Shown: positions 54,646 to 64,000, counted from the stretch's first letter. The stretch is DNA of 64,000 bases from Legionella nautarum (GCF_001467895.1 NZ_LNYO01000024.1:644602-708601); one strand, 5' to 3'. The notes: generated by a model from the sequence alone, not told the origin. Made by a program: numbers and translations.

Positions 54646-55845
54646 TTAACCCTTTGGAGGAATCAGTGCCCATATTGAATTCGCAAGAAGCAGAATAGAA
54701 AAAGCAATGACCGCCCATTGAGAGATTTTGCCCCCAGGAACTGTATAACGAGGGATAAATTTCTTCCTTCCATAAACTGTCATCAGTGCAGGCAGTAAAA
54801 GCAGTAAGATCACACAAAAAATTCCCGCATAACTCAAGGCTTGGATATAGGCTCCGGGATAATAAATGACTACTAAAAGCGGCGGTACAAAGGTGAGTAG
54901 AAATAATCCCAAGCCCTGTTTGCCGCGTTGCTCTAGATTTAATCCATCTGCTAAAAAGCTAATAAGGCAAAGTGAAACACCAAGAAAAGCCGTTAGCATG
55001 CAGATGGAAGTAAAGAAATTAAATAAGGAGCTAATTACTGTGCTTTGTACTGTGTTGGAAAGCGTGGTAGCAAGGGCAGAAGTGGTATGTTCATCATGCA
55101 TCAATGCAGCAAGCCCCGTATCTCCGGTTGTCGGTAGGCTACCAATAATGACCGCATCCCAGGCCAAATAACATAATAAAGGGATGAGAGAACCAATTAA
55201 AACAACTTTTCGCAGTAAGACGATATCATCATCAAAATAATCACGTAAATTGGGAACAATAATCGCAAAACCAAAAGAAGTGATTAAAATCATTACGGTT
55301 CCGGTAATATATTGATAATTTCCCCCCTGAAGGTAATTCAGTTGAATATGAGGCGCGATAAGCAAAACGAGGATAAAATAAATCGCTAATTTTCCAAACA
55401 TCAGCCCGCGATTAAACAAATCGACTTGACGGATGCCGCCGTAAACGATAAGACCAAAAACAAGGGTGAATAAAGTGCTCGCCTGCCATTCATTAATAGA
55501 AATGCCTATTTGGGAAAACAAATTCCCAAACACATCAGCCCCGCCCGAAATATAGGCTGAAAGTAGGGTATAAAGTAAAAACAGATAACTGAGCCAAGCA
55601 GCCAAAAGACCTGGTGAGCCAAGCGTGGCTGCGGCCATGGAAACCATGTGCTTACCTTGCGGCAAATAAAGATTCGCTTCGAGAATAAAGAGCGCACCAA
55701 GCGTCATTATTGCCCAACAAAGCAAAAGAAACAGGGAAGATTGCCAAAATCCTGTTGCGGCATTTGCTACAGGTAAGGCTAGCATGCCACCGCCAATTGA
55801 TGTACCTACTATCAGGAGAATACCGCCAATAAATCTGGATTTCAT
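54646..55845 (-). CDS. aromatic amino-acid permease, TyrP type (copy 1)
   Basis: 399 residues, HAAAP family, upstream member of the tandem pair. MKSRFIGGILLIVGTSIGGG and FAIIVPNLRDYFDDD mark the family. The N-terminal 60 residues are nearly the same as in the second copy, while later loops differ, for example GSLPTTGDTGLAALMHDEHT against the shorter sequence there. Substrates may therefore have diverged. Legionella use aromatic amino acids for pigment and growth. AGGTG precedes the ATG. Confidence 0.88.
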   Translation of the reverse strand: MKSRFIGGILLIVGTSIGGGMLALPVANAATGFWQSSLFLLLCWAIMTLGALFILEANLYLPQGKHMVSMAAATLGSPGLLAAWLSYLFLLYTLLSAYISGGADVFGNLFSQIGISINEWQASTLFTLVFGLIVYGGIRQVDLFNRGLMFGKLAIYFILVLLIAPHIQLNYLQGGNYQYITGTVMILITSFGFAIIVPNLRDYFDDDIVLLRKVVLIGSLIPLLCYLAWDAVIIGSLPTTGDTGLAALMHDEHTTSALATTLSNTVQSTVISSLFNFFTSICMLTAFLGVSLCLISFLADGLNLEQRGKQGLGLFLLTFVPPLLVVIYYPGAYIQALSYAGIFCVILLLLLPALMTVYGRKKFIPRYTVPGGKISQWAVIAFSILLLANSIWALIPPKG

Positions 55846-55889
55846 TTATAACACCTACTACTCCCTAGGCGCTCAAGAGAGCAAAAAGA

Positions 55890-56585
55890 CTACTTTGTAG
55901 CGCCTATTGGGACTGGCTCAACTTGTGGGGTTGAACAATCTTTGAATATTTGAATTTCAATGCGACGATTATACGCACTACCATGGATGAGTTTATTGTC
56001 ACCAACTGGGTTTTTATCACCATATCCCTCGGCGATCAAGCGTCGTGCAGCAAAACCATTCGCCCAAAGAAAAGCAACCATAGTTTCAGCTCGGGCCTGT
56101 GACATGAGGTTTTTACTGTGGCGAGAACCTACATTGTCAGTAAAACCACCCACATAAATTGGACAACATTTATGAAAGGTTGCCAGCAATTTAATCAGCG
56201 TATTTAAACCGGCAAAACAAAGATCATTCAGTCGAGCGCTGTTAAAGATGTAGTAACGATCAGTTGGAACAATAATGGTCACGGTATCGCCGTACTCAAT
56301 ATACATGATATCCAATTTTTGCAATTGCTTGATGAGCATAGGTCTGGTGTCTTTATAAAGGCCTACCGCAGCACCCACTGCGGTACCAATCGCTGCTCCC
56401 GCAACTACAGGTGCCCCTCCTGAAACGGCCACCGCAGCAGCCCCAACGATGGCAGCGGGGGGGGTGGTTACATAAGCCCGCCGATAAGGTTTGAAATGAT
56501 TGTAAGGTGGATGGAAACAGCCACTAAAAGCTAAAGATAATAGGCAAACTAAGGCCAAGCGCCCAATCAAGCTCTTGTGTGACAT
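55890..56585 (-). CDS. OmpA-family lipoprotein
   Basis: 231 residues from the ATG at 56585 (AAGGAG six bases upstream). A lipoprotein signal ends LSLAFSGC with the lipid cysteine at about residue 22. A glycine/alanine-rich stretch (AVSGGAPVVAGAAIGTAVGA, about 55-75) resembles glycine-zipper segments. The C-terminal 115 residues are the OmpA peptidoglycan-binding domain (FTDNVGSRHSKNLMSQARAE and GYGDKNPVGDN..NRRIEIQI). It anchors the outer membrane to the wall. I recall Legionella proteins annotated CmpA with this layout, but I do not claim orthology. Confidence 0.88.
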   Translation of the reverse strand: MSHKSLIGRLALVCLLSLAFSGCFHPPYNHFKPYRRAYVTTPPAAIVGAAAVAVSGGAPVVAGAAIGTAVGAAVGLYKDTRPMLIKQLQKLDIMYIEYGDTVTIIVPTDRYYIFNSARLNDLCFAGLNTLIKLLATFHKCCPIYVGGFTDNVGSRHSKNLMSQARAETMVAFLWANGFAARRLIAEGYGDKNPVGDNKLIHGSAYNRRIEIQIFKDCSTPQVEPVPIGATK

Positions 56586-56755
56586 TCCCACTCCTTCTAT
56601 ACATGAATTTTTCCATTATTAAGCATCCACTATGATTTCGCAATCAGAGTTCACCTAGCCTGTCGGTTTTATTGAAAATAAATTTCAAGAATTCTAAGCA
56701 AGGGCTGAGTTATTGGTTTATAGTTCTAGATAATCAATTAAACGGATATTGTATT

Positions 56756-58636
56756 TTGGCCACGACAAACAAAAAATTTCCCTGGGCTTTGTCCCTAGGG
56801 GCTTTGGGTGTGGTTTTTGGGGATATTGGTACTAGTCCGCTCTATGCCTTACGTGAGACACTGGGCGATTTACCGCTCACTGAAGTGGATATTCTAGGGG
56901 TTCTATCGTTAATTTTTTGGTCATTAATTGTAGTTATTTCTATTAAATACTTGGTCATTGTTTTTCGTGCTGATAATGAGGGCGAAGGCGGTGGCTTGGC
57001 TTTATTAGCGCTTCTTAAACAAAAACAAACCAAATATGAGCATCTTTTTTACTTATTAGCCATCTTTAGCGCTGGGTTATTGCTGGGTGACGGGATGCTG
57101 ACTCCAGCAATTTCGGTAACAAGTGCTATTGAAGGTTTAAAGACAATTTCTCCTAAGTTTGATGATTTTATTCTGCCATTTTCCTGTGGCATTCTCATTC
57201 TTTTGTTTATTATGCAGTCACATGGTACTTCAAAAATTGGCGCTGCTTTTGGTCCCTTATTATTAATTTGGTTTATTACCATCGCTATTTTAGGGGCCGT
57301 GGAAATTTTCAGGCATCCGGTGGTCTTACACGCTCTTCATCCCTACTATGCTTTTGATTATTTATATAATAATGGTTTAAAAGGCTACTACTTATTGGGT
57401 GGTGTATTTTTGGTAGTAACGGGGGGAGAAGCTTTGTATGCCGATATTGGTCATTTTGGCAAAAACCCCATTCGTTATAGCTGGTACTTTGTGGCCTTAC
57501 CTAGTTTAGTGCTCAACTATTTTGGTCAGGGTGGTCATTTAATTCGCTATCCAGAAGCGATCGTAAATCCCTTTTTTATGATTGCTCCGAATTGGTTTTC
57601 TATTCCTCTATTAATTATTGCGACAATTGCCACAGTGATTGCTTCCCAGGCTGTGATTACGGCAACTTTCTCATTAACTAAGCAAGCTATATTGCTAGGA
57701 TTATGCCCGCGTATTCCTGTGATTCAAACTTCCAAGAAGCATGTCGGCCAAATTTATATTCCCCAAATGAATTTCCTATTATTCATCGGTACGATGGTGC
57801 TTATTTTTACATTCAGAAATTCAAGCAATATGACTCACGCTTATGGAATTGCTGTGAATCTAGTCATGTTACTGGTCACCACAATGGTCACTTATGCTGC
57901 TAGGCATATTTGGCAATGGTCTTGGTTGCGAGTGCTTGTGGTGTTTACTCCTTTTCTGCTGATCGATCTTATTTTTCTAGGTGCTAACGCGCATAAATTT
58001 GTTACCGGCGGATGGGTACCTGTTTGCTTTGCTTTGATTATTGGTTTAATTATGTACACTTGGAATCTAGGCTTACAATATTTAAAAAACAATGTTTATA
58101 TGCAAAAAGAAGATATTAGCAAAATTATTAAACAACTAAACTACAAATCACTGCAACATTTGAAAGGAATAACCGCCATTTTCCTCACCGATACTTATGA
58201 CCGCAGCGGCGGAAGTTTTCTCCATTTTTTAAAGTTAAGCTATGCAGTTCCAGAGAATATTTTGATTGTCAGTTATGTCGTTGAAAATAAACCCCATATT
58301 GATCCTTCCAAACGTTTTGAGATTAATCAAATCGATAAACGCGTATGTGAATTAACTTTGCACTATGGTTTTATGGATAATATTTCCGTGCCAAAAGCCT
58401 TAACCAAGGCTGTTGAGTATGAGTTGCTTCCCTTCGAGTTTAAAGTAGATTCAGCGACTTACTTAGTCGAAATCCCTAATGTGGTGGCATCGAAGAAAAG
58501 GAAAACACTGGCCTTTCATTGGCAGGAAAAATTGTTTGCCTTTTTAATGCGCAATTATTCTGCCAATTTAAATATCGAGTTTTATAAATTACCTCACAAC
58601 CGGACCATCGCGATCGGAACTTATTGCATAATTTAA
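56756..58636 (+). CDS. kup: Kup-family potassium transporter
   Basis: 626 residues from a TTG at 56756, the usual length for the family. A TTG at 56672 would add 28 residues that do not look like Kup. LSLGALGVVFGDIGTSPLYA is the family hallmark, followed by FRADNEGEGGGLALLALLK. Twelve membrane segments fill residues 10-460, and the soluble C-terminal domain the rest. It carries K+ by proton symport at low K+. It is convergent with the DUF1460 gene, whose stop is two bases away. Confidence 0.93.
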   Translation: MATTNKKFPWALSLGALGVVFGDIGTSPLYALRETLGDLPLTEVDILGVLSLIFWSLIVVISIKYLVIVFRADNEGEGGGLALLALLKQKQTKYEHLFYLLAIFSAGLLLGDGMLTPAISVTSAIEGLKTISPKFDDFILPFSCGILILLFIMQSHGTSKIGAAFGPLLLIWFITIAILGAVEIFRHPVVLHALHPYYAFDYLYNNGLKGYYLLGGVFLVVTGGEALYADIGHFGKNPIRYSWYFVALPSLVLNYFGQGGHLIRYPEAIVNPFFMIAPNWFSIPLLIIATIATVIASQAVITATFSLTKQAILLGLCPRIPVIQTSKKHVGQIYIPQMNFLLFIGTMVLIFTFRNSSNMTHAYGIAVNLVMLLVTTMVTYAARHIWQWSWLRVLVVFTPFLLIDLIFLGANAHKFVTGGWVPVCFALIIGLIMYTWNLGLQYLKNNVYMQKEDISKIIKQLNYKSLQHLKGITAIFLTDTYDRSGGSFLHFLKLSYAVPENILIVSYVVENKPHIDPSKRFEINQIDKRVCELTLHYGFMDNISVPKALTKAVEYELLPFEFKVDSATYLVEIPNVVASKKRKTLAFHWQEKLFAFLMRNYSANLNIEFYKLPHNRTIAIGTYCII

Positions 58637-58638
58637 CG

Positions 58639-59667
58639 TTAGTTATGGATAAGCGATCCGTTCGAATCCACGTTGCAGCCATCGAGCAAGGGTTTTTCGG
58701 GGACGACCACTTCGATATGAATTCCTTTAATCGTTGGGCTACTGAGAGCCTCATGTAAATAATCTATCAAAGGCACTTCGACAACATGGCCATATTGTGA
58801 TGAAGCCTGTCTAAAGTAGAGTGTTCCTTTTTTCCAAAAAGCAAAACCTAGATGAGAAATATTGAGATTGGTACCGATTTGCTCCTGTAAATTCCAGTTA
58901 GGTCGTACTATTTCTACAATTGATGCATTAGGAATTTGAGCAAATAGATATTGATTAGGCTTGCCTTGGGCATCGAATAAGGTAGTCAGGGGTAGATAAG
59001 GTAGTTGCGATAGTTGTACCGGTAATTTAGCGCCTCTTATTTTAAGCTCAGCTAATCGTTTGCTCCGTTCCTCTTCATTCGATGGGCTTAAACGCACATT
59101 TTTATCGGTAAAATGCTGATACCAGGAAGGTTTATCAATCAACGCGGTAGCCATTTCTACAACCGCTTTATTATTTTGATCTTTTATGGTTCCCGTGATG
59201 TCTTTAATAAAGCCTTGTTTCTGGTTATTAAAATTCCAATCAATAGAAGTAAAATGATTGCGTGCCGTAAAGCTAACCTGGCCATCTTTATAGCGTACTT
59301 TAGACATGCACTGTTTAAAGCCCTGTGTGTCTTTAGCCAGAGCCAAGGCCAATACAGTTGTGACATAAGTATCGCAATCGAAACCATCGATACGATATCG
59401 AGGTTCTTGATCAAAACGCGCTTTAGAGCCCTCTCCTAATGCGCCGAGTATATAAACCTTACCTATAAATTGGGCGCTAATAGTATCAAGCCGATCGGCC
59501 ATTTCAGGATTCTGTGAGTGCTCAAGGCTATGATATAGTGCTGTAATAATTTGATTTGCTTCTTGTTGTTTTGGATGGACGGCTGCCGTAGACTGCCAGG
59601 ATAAAAAAATGAGAAAAGTTGCAAAAACAATGCTTTTGATATCTGTCATACAGTAGACTGAGCGCAT
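58639..59667 (-). CDS. DUF1460 amidase-like envelope protein
   Basis: 342 residues from the ATG at 59667, supported by AGGAG six bases upstream. An N-terminal signal segment (IVFATFLIFLSWQSTAA, residues 13-29) predicts export. The DUF1460 fold, related to NlpC/P60 cysteine peptidases, shows the catalytic cysteine in GFDCDTYVTTVLALALA (about residue 98) and histidine in ARNHFTSIDW (about 138). Structures of the family are described as N-acetylmuramoyl-L-alanine amidase-like, so cell-wall turnover is likely. It is divergent from spmA. Confidence 0.85.
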   Translation of the reverse strand: MRSVYCMTDIKSIVFATFLIFLSWQSTAAVHPKQQEANQIITALYHSLEHSQNPEMADRLDTISAQFIGKVYILGALGEGSKARFDQEPRYRIDGFDCDTYVTTVLALALAKDTQGFKQCMSKVRYKDGQVSFTARNHFTSIDWNFNNQKQGFIKDITGTIKDQNNKAVVEMATALIDKPSWYQHFTDKNVRLSPSNEEERSKRLAELKIRGAKLPVQLSQLPYLPLTTLFDAQGKPNQYLFAQIPNASIVEIVRPNWNLQEQIGTNLNISHLGFAFWKKGTLYFRQASSQYGHVVEVPLIDYLHEALSSPTIKGIHIEVVVPEKPLLDGCNVDSNGSLIHN

Positions 59668-59730
59668 AGCTTTCTCCTGTTAGCATACAAAAAGTTCATA
59701 TTTTAACCTATTTCGCAACTGAGGTACAGA

Positions 59731-60339
59731 ATGCTTAATGCCATATGGCTAGGAATGATTTTTCTCTCGCTGATTGTTGGCCTAGTCCAAGGACGTCTTG
59801 ATCAGGTTGTGCAGGCGGTCACTGAGTCAGCAAAATTCGGATTTGAAGTTGCATTAGGCTTAGCCGGGATCATGGCTCTGTGGCTAGGGATTATGGCAAT
59901 TGCCTCAGAATCAGGGTTGATTAATCACTTAGCAAGAATGTTACGGCCAATACTTCGTCCTCTATTTCCAGAGGTGCCAGTAGATCATCCTGCGATGGGA
60001 GCGATTGTGTTAAATATTGCGGCTAATATGCTAGGCTTGGCTAACGCAGCAACGCCCTTTGGTTTGCAAGCTATGAAAGAGCTGCAGCGGCTTAATCCTC
60101 ATACTCAGGAAGCCACGAATGCAATGTGTACCTTTTTGGCTATTAATACCTCGAGTGTTCAACTTATTCCCGCGACTGCTATTGCTTTTCTTGCAGCCAA
60201 TGGCAGTTTACATCCTAGTTCTGTCATTTTTAGTTCTTTAGTGGCTACCAGTATTTCTACTATCGTCGCTATCCTGGCAGTTAAACAATTAGCCAAGTTG
60301 CCTGCCTATCGCCTTAGAGGGGCTGAAACCAATGAGTAA
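59731..60339 (+). CDS. spmA: SpmA-like nucleoside-recognition membrane protein
   Basis: 202 residues, GAGG seven bases before the ATG. The Gate/nucleoside-recognition domain spans most of it: FGFEVALGLAGIMALWLGIM, and GAIVLNIAANMLGLANAATPFGLQAM is the hallmark. Named for Bacillus spore maturation, but common in bacteria that never sporulate, where function is unknown (possibly small-molecule transport). It overlaps spmB by eight bases. Confidence 0.9.
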   Translation: MLNAIWLGMIFLSLIVGLVQGRLDQVVQAVTESAKFGFEVALGLAGIMALWLGIMAIASESGLINHLARMLRPILRPLFPEVPVDHPAMGAIVLNIAANMLGLANAATPFGLQAMKELQRLNPHTQEATNAMCTFLAINTSSVQLIPATAIAFLAANGSLHPSSVIFSSLVATSISTIVAILAVKQLAKLPAYRLRGAETNE

Positions 60340-60865
60340 TTTTGCCAATCAATTATCCAATTGGATCTTTCTCGCTTTTATTGTTGGCATCCCTTTATAT
60401 GGCGCATTGAAAAAAATCAATGTTTTTGATGCTTTTGTCAGTGGCGCAAAACAGGGATTTGAAACGAGCGTGAGTATTATTCCTTACTTAATCGCAATGC
60501 TAGTTGCCATTGGAATGCTACGTGCCTCCGGGTTTTTTGAACTAATGCAGTCTATGCTTGCGCCTATCTTGTCTACTTTAGGAATGCCTTCTGAATTACT
60601 ACCCCTCGCTTTGATACGGCCTTTTTCAGGCAGCGCCTCTACCGGAGTTATGGCTGAACTAATCCATCAATATGGTGGGGACTCTTTTATCGGTAAAACT
60701 GCCGCAACAATGATGGGAAGTACTGAAACCACTTTTTATGTGATCGCCGTTTATTTTGGCGCAGTTGGAATAAAACGAACCAGGCATGCGATTCCAGCAG
60801 GGCTGTTAGCTGATCTTGCTGGAGTCGTGGCGAGTGTTGTTATTTGTCGTATCCTTTTTGCCTAA
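60332..60865 (+). CDS. spmB: SpmB-like nucleoside-recognition membrane protein
   Basis: 177 residues; the ATG at 60332 overlaps the spmA end. A Gate domain with GFETSVSIIPYLIAMLVAIG, LIRPFSGSASTGVMAEL and GSTETTFYVIAVYFGAVGI is typical of SpmB. It probably forms a heteromeric membrane complex with SpmA. Nothing suggests sporulation here. Confidence 0.9.
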   Translation: MSNFANQLSNWIFLAFIVGIPLYGALKKINVFDAFVSGAKQGFETSVSIIPYLIAMLVAIGMLRASGFFELMQSMLAPILSTLGMPSELLPLALIRPFSGSASTGVMAELIHQYGGDSFIGKTAATMMGSTETTFYVIAVYFGAVGIKRTRHAIPAGLLADLAGVVASVVICRILFA

Positions 60866-60875
60866 AAGTTATTAC

Positions 60876-62333
60876 TTAAAACTCTGCTGTCGCGGTATAT
60901 CCAGGATATTCATAAGCTTCCAACACAGTAAGGACGGTAGCTTGATCATAAAGATTTGATTCGCTGTTTGCAGCTATCGCAGACCAAGGACCATTGTTAA
61001 TTAATTTCAACTCATCAAGTAGGAAGGAAGCGAAAGAATGACGGTTATAAGCAGTCTTACTGTCTTGCAATAAACTATTTACCAGAATGATCGCTTCAGG
61101 TTCATCAACCTCTCTTCTGAAAATACTATCCTTAAAGTCACTGGCTCGCGTTTGCCCCGAATCACCATGTCTGAAAGAATACCTGCTAAAGAAACCATCA
61201 CGTCCTCGAATTTCTTTAGCGCCGGCCTTGTCATCATACCATTCTTTGTACTTAGTTTGGGCGTAGCTTACAGCAATTTTAATTTGCTCAAGCAAGGTGA
61301 GATCCTCATCAATTTCTTGCATAGCTTCATACCGGCTTCCTTCTAATGCGGCAGCGAGGTGTTCAGCATTATTAATAGGCAGATTGGGTCTATCCAGTAC
61401 GTCTTGATGATTTACAAAAAAATTCATAAGATTTATTAAAAAATCATGGAGAAACGATGGAGAAGCTTGTGCAGGCTGAGGCTGTCTTTGCACAGCTATC
61501 AGTTCTTGATCTATAGGAACAGGTTCTTCTTCGGCTAAAATAGGACATTCTTTGTTAAATTCTTGACAAAGATAAACCGTTTCTTTTCGTAATAAGTTGA
61601 AAAAAAAAGTTTTCTTAAGTTCCCTCATTTCTCTTATCTGTTTTTCACTACCTGCATATCCCAAATCTCGATCTATATCGGTTTCACTAGCTTTATCAAT
61701 AATTTTTCTATGGAGTTGATTATCATAATCATCAATGACAGCCTTTAAGAATTGTAAGTATTCATCACAACTGTTAAATTCGCTGGGAGGATACTCAAAT
61801 AAAACCTGGTTAAGTGCATTAAGTAATCGATCAAAAGCAACTTCGTTGCCAGCGAATAAAGTGTTTCGACTAGCTTCATCAACTAAAAGAGCACGCAGGT
61901 CACTTTTTCTACACTCTTCCCATTTCAGTTGCTCTGCTTCTGGGGTTAGAGGTAACTTATGATAAGGAGTTAAGGGCGCGGCATCCTTTTGATATTCGAC
62001 GAATGGATAAAAACCAGTTTTTCTTCTCTCTGCTGAAATATTATAGGGAGCCCAGTCATTTACTTGGTACTGGCTGGCTTGGAACACTTCTGGCTCCCAT
62101 CTGTTGGGTTTTCCCTCAGTACGGTAAAGTACATCCCCTTGTAGAGAATAGAAAACCTCCGTAACCTCTTCTTCACCATGGACATAACTGATGGGCCAAC
62201 TTCCCTGGTCAACTGGTTGCCAGGTGGAGTTTGTTTGAGGTTGAAAAATTTCGGCACTAGCTTTGCCCTGATCAATATTAAAGCGTACCCAAGCTCTATC
62301 ACGTTGACACCAAAAAGGACCGAGAAGGCTCAT
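60876..62333 (-). CDS. unknown large protein, effector candidate
   Basis: The ATG at 62333 has GGGGGA six bases upstream, giving 485 residues starting MSLLGPFWCQRDRAWVRFNI. The first 120 residues are strand-rich; the middle (about 130-270) is helical, and a proline-rich linker follows (VPIDQELIAVQRQPQPAQAS). Near residues 375-410 there is GRDGFFSRYSFRHGDSGQTR. A similar RHGxxGxxRA pattern recurs, as I remember it, in several Legionella secreted proteins. No signal peptide, no membrane segment. Effector status is inference only. Confidence 0.65.
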   Translation of the reverse strand: MSLLGPFWCQRDRAWVRFNIDQGKASAEIFQPQTNSTWQPVDQGSWPISYVHGEEEVTEVFYSLQGDVLYRTEGKPNRWEPEVFQASQYQVNDWAPYNISAERRKTGFYPFVEYQKDAAPLTPYHKLPLTPEAEQLKWEECRKSDLRALLVDEASRNTLFAGNEVAFDRLLNALNQVLFEYPPSEFNSCDEYLQFLKAVIDDYDNQLHRKIIDKASETDIDRDLGYAGSEKQIREMRELKKTFFFNLLRKETVYLCQEFNKECPILAEEEPVPIDQELIAVQRQPQPAQASPSFLHDFLINLMNFFVNHQDVLDRPNLPINNAEHLAAALEGSRYEAMQEIDEDLTLLEQIKIAVSYAQTKYKEWYDDKAGAKEIRGRDGFFSRYSFRHGDSGQTRASDFKDSIFRREVDEPEAIILVNSLLQDSKTAYNRHSFASFLLDELKLINNGPWSAIAANSESNLYDQATVLTVLEAYEYPGYTATAEF

Positions 62334-62402
62334 TATATTCCCCCAGCAAATACACAATAACAATTTAGGATAGTAGCATGGAAAACTTAAGCCAAGGTTA
62401 AG

Positions 62403-62427
62403 AGTAGGGCCTGACCCTACTTTTTTT
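62403..62427 (+). terminator. hairpin with T-run
   Basis: AGTAGGG (62403-62409) and CCCTACT (62415-62421) enclose CCTGA and are followed by a T-run on the plus strand. No plus-strand gene ends nearby, so it may be a dispersed palindrome. On the minus strand it lies between the M23 gene and the unknown gene at 62333. The 62334-62610 gap holds no gene. Confidence 0.5.
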
Positions 62428-62610
62428 GCTTGCTATAAAGACAGTATTTACACTAGTTAAGTCTTAGGCTTTAAGGGTTTAAGGGGTTGCATATAGTTCA
62501 ATATCTACGTCTACTAAGTTTCTTTGCTAACCTCAGGAAAATCTCGTTATTTTTGGTCAATATTTTAACATGTGATTTAATTTTTTTTTTTACAATCAGG
62601 GATTGGTTTT

Positions 62611-64000
62611 CTAACCGACTTTAGGATTTTTCTTGTTTGAATTGATAAAGCGGCCAGTTTCATACAACTTCAGTTGTGCGAGCAGGGTATTGGTGTTCGC
62701 TTTAAAATGAGCGAGTTCTCTTGATGGTACAGAATCACTTCTAGGCAGATTAACCGTAGTTGGATTTTTAGGCTGATTATTGATGTGGAATTCATAATGG
62801 CAATGCGGTCCTGAAGCTAGACCCGATTGGCCAACATAACCGATTACCTGGCCTCGCTTAACAAAGCTACCTTTATATAAGCCTTTCTGGAATCTCAGCA
62901 TATGTCCATAAATAGAGCTATAGGTGTTATTATGCTTTATTTTAATCATATTGCCATAACCACTTTGGCGCCCAATAATTTCAATGCGACCGTCGCCTGT
63001 CGCTACAATGGGAGTACCGATCGGTGCAGCAAGATCCACCCCTTTATGTGGTCTTCTGTAACGAAGGATAGGATGATATCGAGATAAGCTAAATGTAGAG
63101 CTAATATGGCTAAATCGAAGTGGGTAGCGAGTGAAAGCATTCTTTAAACTGTTGCCTTGAGGGCTGTAGTAATTAGAATGTCCCCCGCGGCTAGTATGCA
63201 AGACAGCGTGGAAGGTTTTACCACGATTCTTGTAGCTCACTGCCACAATATCGCCAGTCCCTACAAACTTGTCTTCAACAAAAAGGGCTTTGTAGATAAT
63301 AGTGAACTGGTCGCCGGCACGGACATCCTTCGCAAAATTGATATCCCAAGCAAATATTTCCGTCATTTGCTGTATCAATTTATAAGGGATATTGTGGTTT
63401 TTTGCTGTGCCATACAAAGAACCCTGTACCGTCGCTGTAACGTAGTGATTATGATGGGTTACTTTGTAGGAATTAATTTTACTGTGATAATGTCGACCTT
63501 CTCGATTGACGACAATAAATTGAGTGCTCGACAAAGGAGCAATCATTTTTTCCAGAGTATGATTTTTAATCAAGAATTGCAATTGTTGATTAGGTTTTAA
63601 TCTTGTTAACCCTTCAGTGCTAGGATTTTCACGCATAATGGTATGTAAGGTTTGAGAGGATATGCCTAAACGGCTAAATACGGCAGCAAGTGAATCTCCT
63701 GGTCGAGTTTTAATCGTTTTTAGTTCATTTTCCTGTACTGTAGCGTGAGTAGTTACAGCAATAGGTGCAGGCTGGAGTTTAACTTCAGTTGCTTTTGTTG
63801 CAGTACTAACCTGCGGTTTGGCCTCTTTTGAGGGAGCCATAGTTGGGGTTTTAGCGGTAGCAACCTTGATTGATCCTGCTGAGCTCTTAGTAGCAGGCGC
63901 TGATTGACGCTTAGTTAATTGTGGCAACTTTGCTGAAGGAGATGCCAGTGCTTCCGGTGGAGGTAAAGGGTGTTGCGCGCTGTTATAACTCGTTCTTTGT
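62611..64000 (-). CDS. M23 murein endopeptidase, 5' end outside the window
   Basis: The frame stays open to the right edge, so the true start lies beyond 64000. The visible 463 residues contain a proline- and threonine-rich low-complexity region (about the first 100), an OapA/LysM-like domain (TRPGDSLAAVFSRLGISSQT), a second helper domain, and the M23 peptidase domain. The zinc ligands lie in RRPHKGVDLAAP (H-x-x-x-D), YGHM and GPHCHYEFH (H-x-H). The layout matches MepM/YebA, which cuts D,D-crosslinks to let peptidoglycan grow. All catalytic ligands are intact. Confidence 0.92.
   Translation of the reverse strand, partial: QRTSYNSAQHPLPPPEALASPSAKLPQLTKRQSAPATKSSAGSIKVATAKTPTMAPSKEAKPQVSTATKATEVKLQPAPIAVTTHATVQENELKTIKTRPGDSLAAVFSRLGISSQTLHTIMRENPSTEGLTRLKPNQQLQFLIKNHTLEKMIAPLSSTQFIVVNREGRHYHSKINSYKVTHHNHYVTATVQGSLYGTAKNHNIPYKLIQQMTEIFAWDINFAKDVRAGDQFTIIYKALFVEDKFVGTGDIVAVSYKNRGKTFHAVLHTSRGGHSNYYSPQGNSLKNAFTRYPLRFSHISSTFSLSRYHPILRYRRPHKGVDLAAPIGTPIVATGDGRIEIIGRQSGYGNMIKIKHNNTYSSIYGHMLRFQKGLYKGSFVKRGQVIGYVGQSGLASGPHCHYEFHINNQPKNPTTVNLPRSDSVPSRELAHFKANTNTLLAQLKLYETGRFINSNKKNPKVG

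Noticed and set aside
56672..56755. 28-residue N-terminal extension of Kup
   Set aside because: It has no similarity to Kup, and the internal start gives the normal family length.

Overview
The window looks like chromosome of a Legionella species or a close relative (Legionellales, Gammaproteobacteria). Supporting signs: AT-rich DNA with many TTG/GTG starts; two pairs of major-facilitator permeases of the Pht (phagosomal nutrient transporter) type; an HslV with the short N-terminal extension I remember from Legionella; tandem aromatic amino-acid permeases; and several long, unrecognised proteins of the kind that are often Dot/Icm effectors. These are family recognitions by eye; no database search was run.

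Bases 1-145 hold the 5' part of an unknown gene. From 426 to about 11912 lies an integrated element in the 3' half of a tRNA-Pro(GGG) gene. A 55-bp exact repeat of the tRNA end (454-508 and 11858-11912) marks its ends. Inside are a tyrosine integrase next to the right end, an AlpA-type regulator, a PrimPol/DUF3987 replication protein, small satellite-like genes, a RhuM homologue, and cargo at the far end (membrane M48 peptidase plus an unknown 317-aa protein). No virion genes are seen. Three AATTACC-type repeats at 11-bp spacing (7743-7774) and three GGGGTACACTT copies (571, 11710, 11722) look like functional DNA sites of the element.

From 12 to 19 kb come a patatin-like phospholipase, a DinD-like pseudogene, a PAS/HD-GYP protein, a DUF6496-like remnant overlapping a DUF3175 gene, a Spy/CpxP-like protein, an acyltransferase-3/SGNH protein and a zinc alcohol dehydrogenase. 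From 19 to 26 kb, two MFS permeases run into phosphopentomutase (deoB), followed by zur and hslVU.

The most unusual region is 26-33 kb. A cytosolic hybrid histidine kinase is divergent from a two-gene unit: a 1175-aa acyl-CoA dehydrogenase / adenylation / carrier-protein fusion, and a membrane-anchored ATP-grasp ligase. This looks like a tiny, uncharacterised nonribosomal pathway that activates, holds, desaturates and then ligates an amino or carboxylic acid.

From 33 to 64 kb the window holds envelope and housekeeping functions: secreted reprolysin-like protease and outer-membrane barrel, SulP transporter, BrkB/YihY, ArsC and WrbA, two exonuclease III paralogues, L31, malic enzyme, a second MFS pair, Dam methylase, two TyrP-type permeases, an OmpA-type lipoprotein, Kup, DUF1460 amidase-like protein, SpmA/SpmB and an M23 endopeptidase cut by the window end. 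A second unusual gene is at 49.5 kb, where a complete di-iron ferritin-like motif set is fused to a 2-oxoacid dehydrogenase E2-type catalytic domain. Three long unknown proteins (33.5, 51.4 and 60.9 kb) are effector candidates. Small inverted-repeat elements sit at 17.8, 33.4, 38.0, 53.3 and 62.4 kb.
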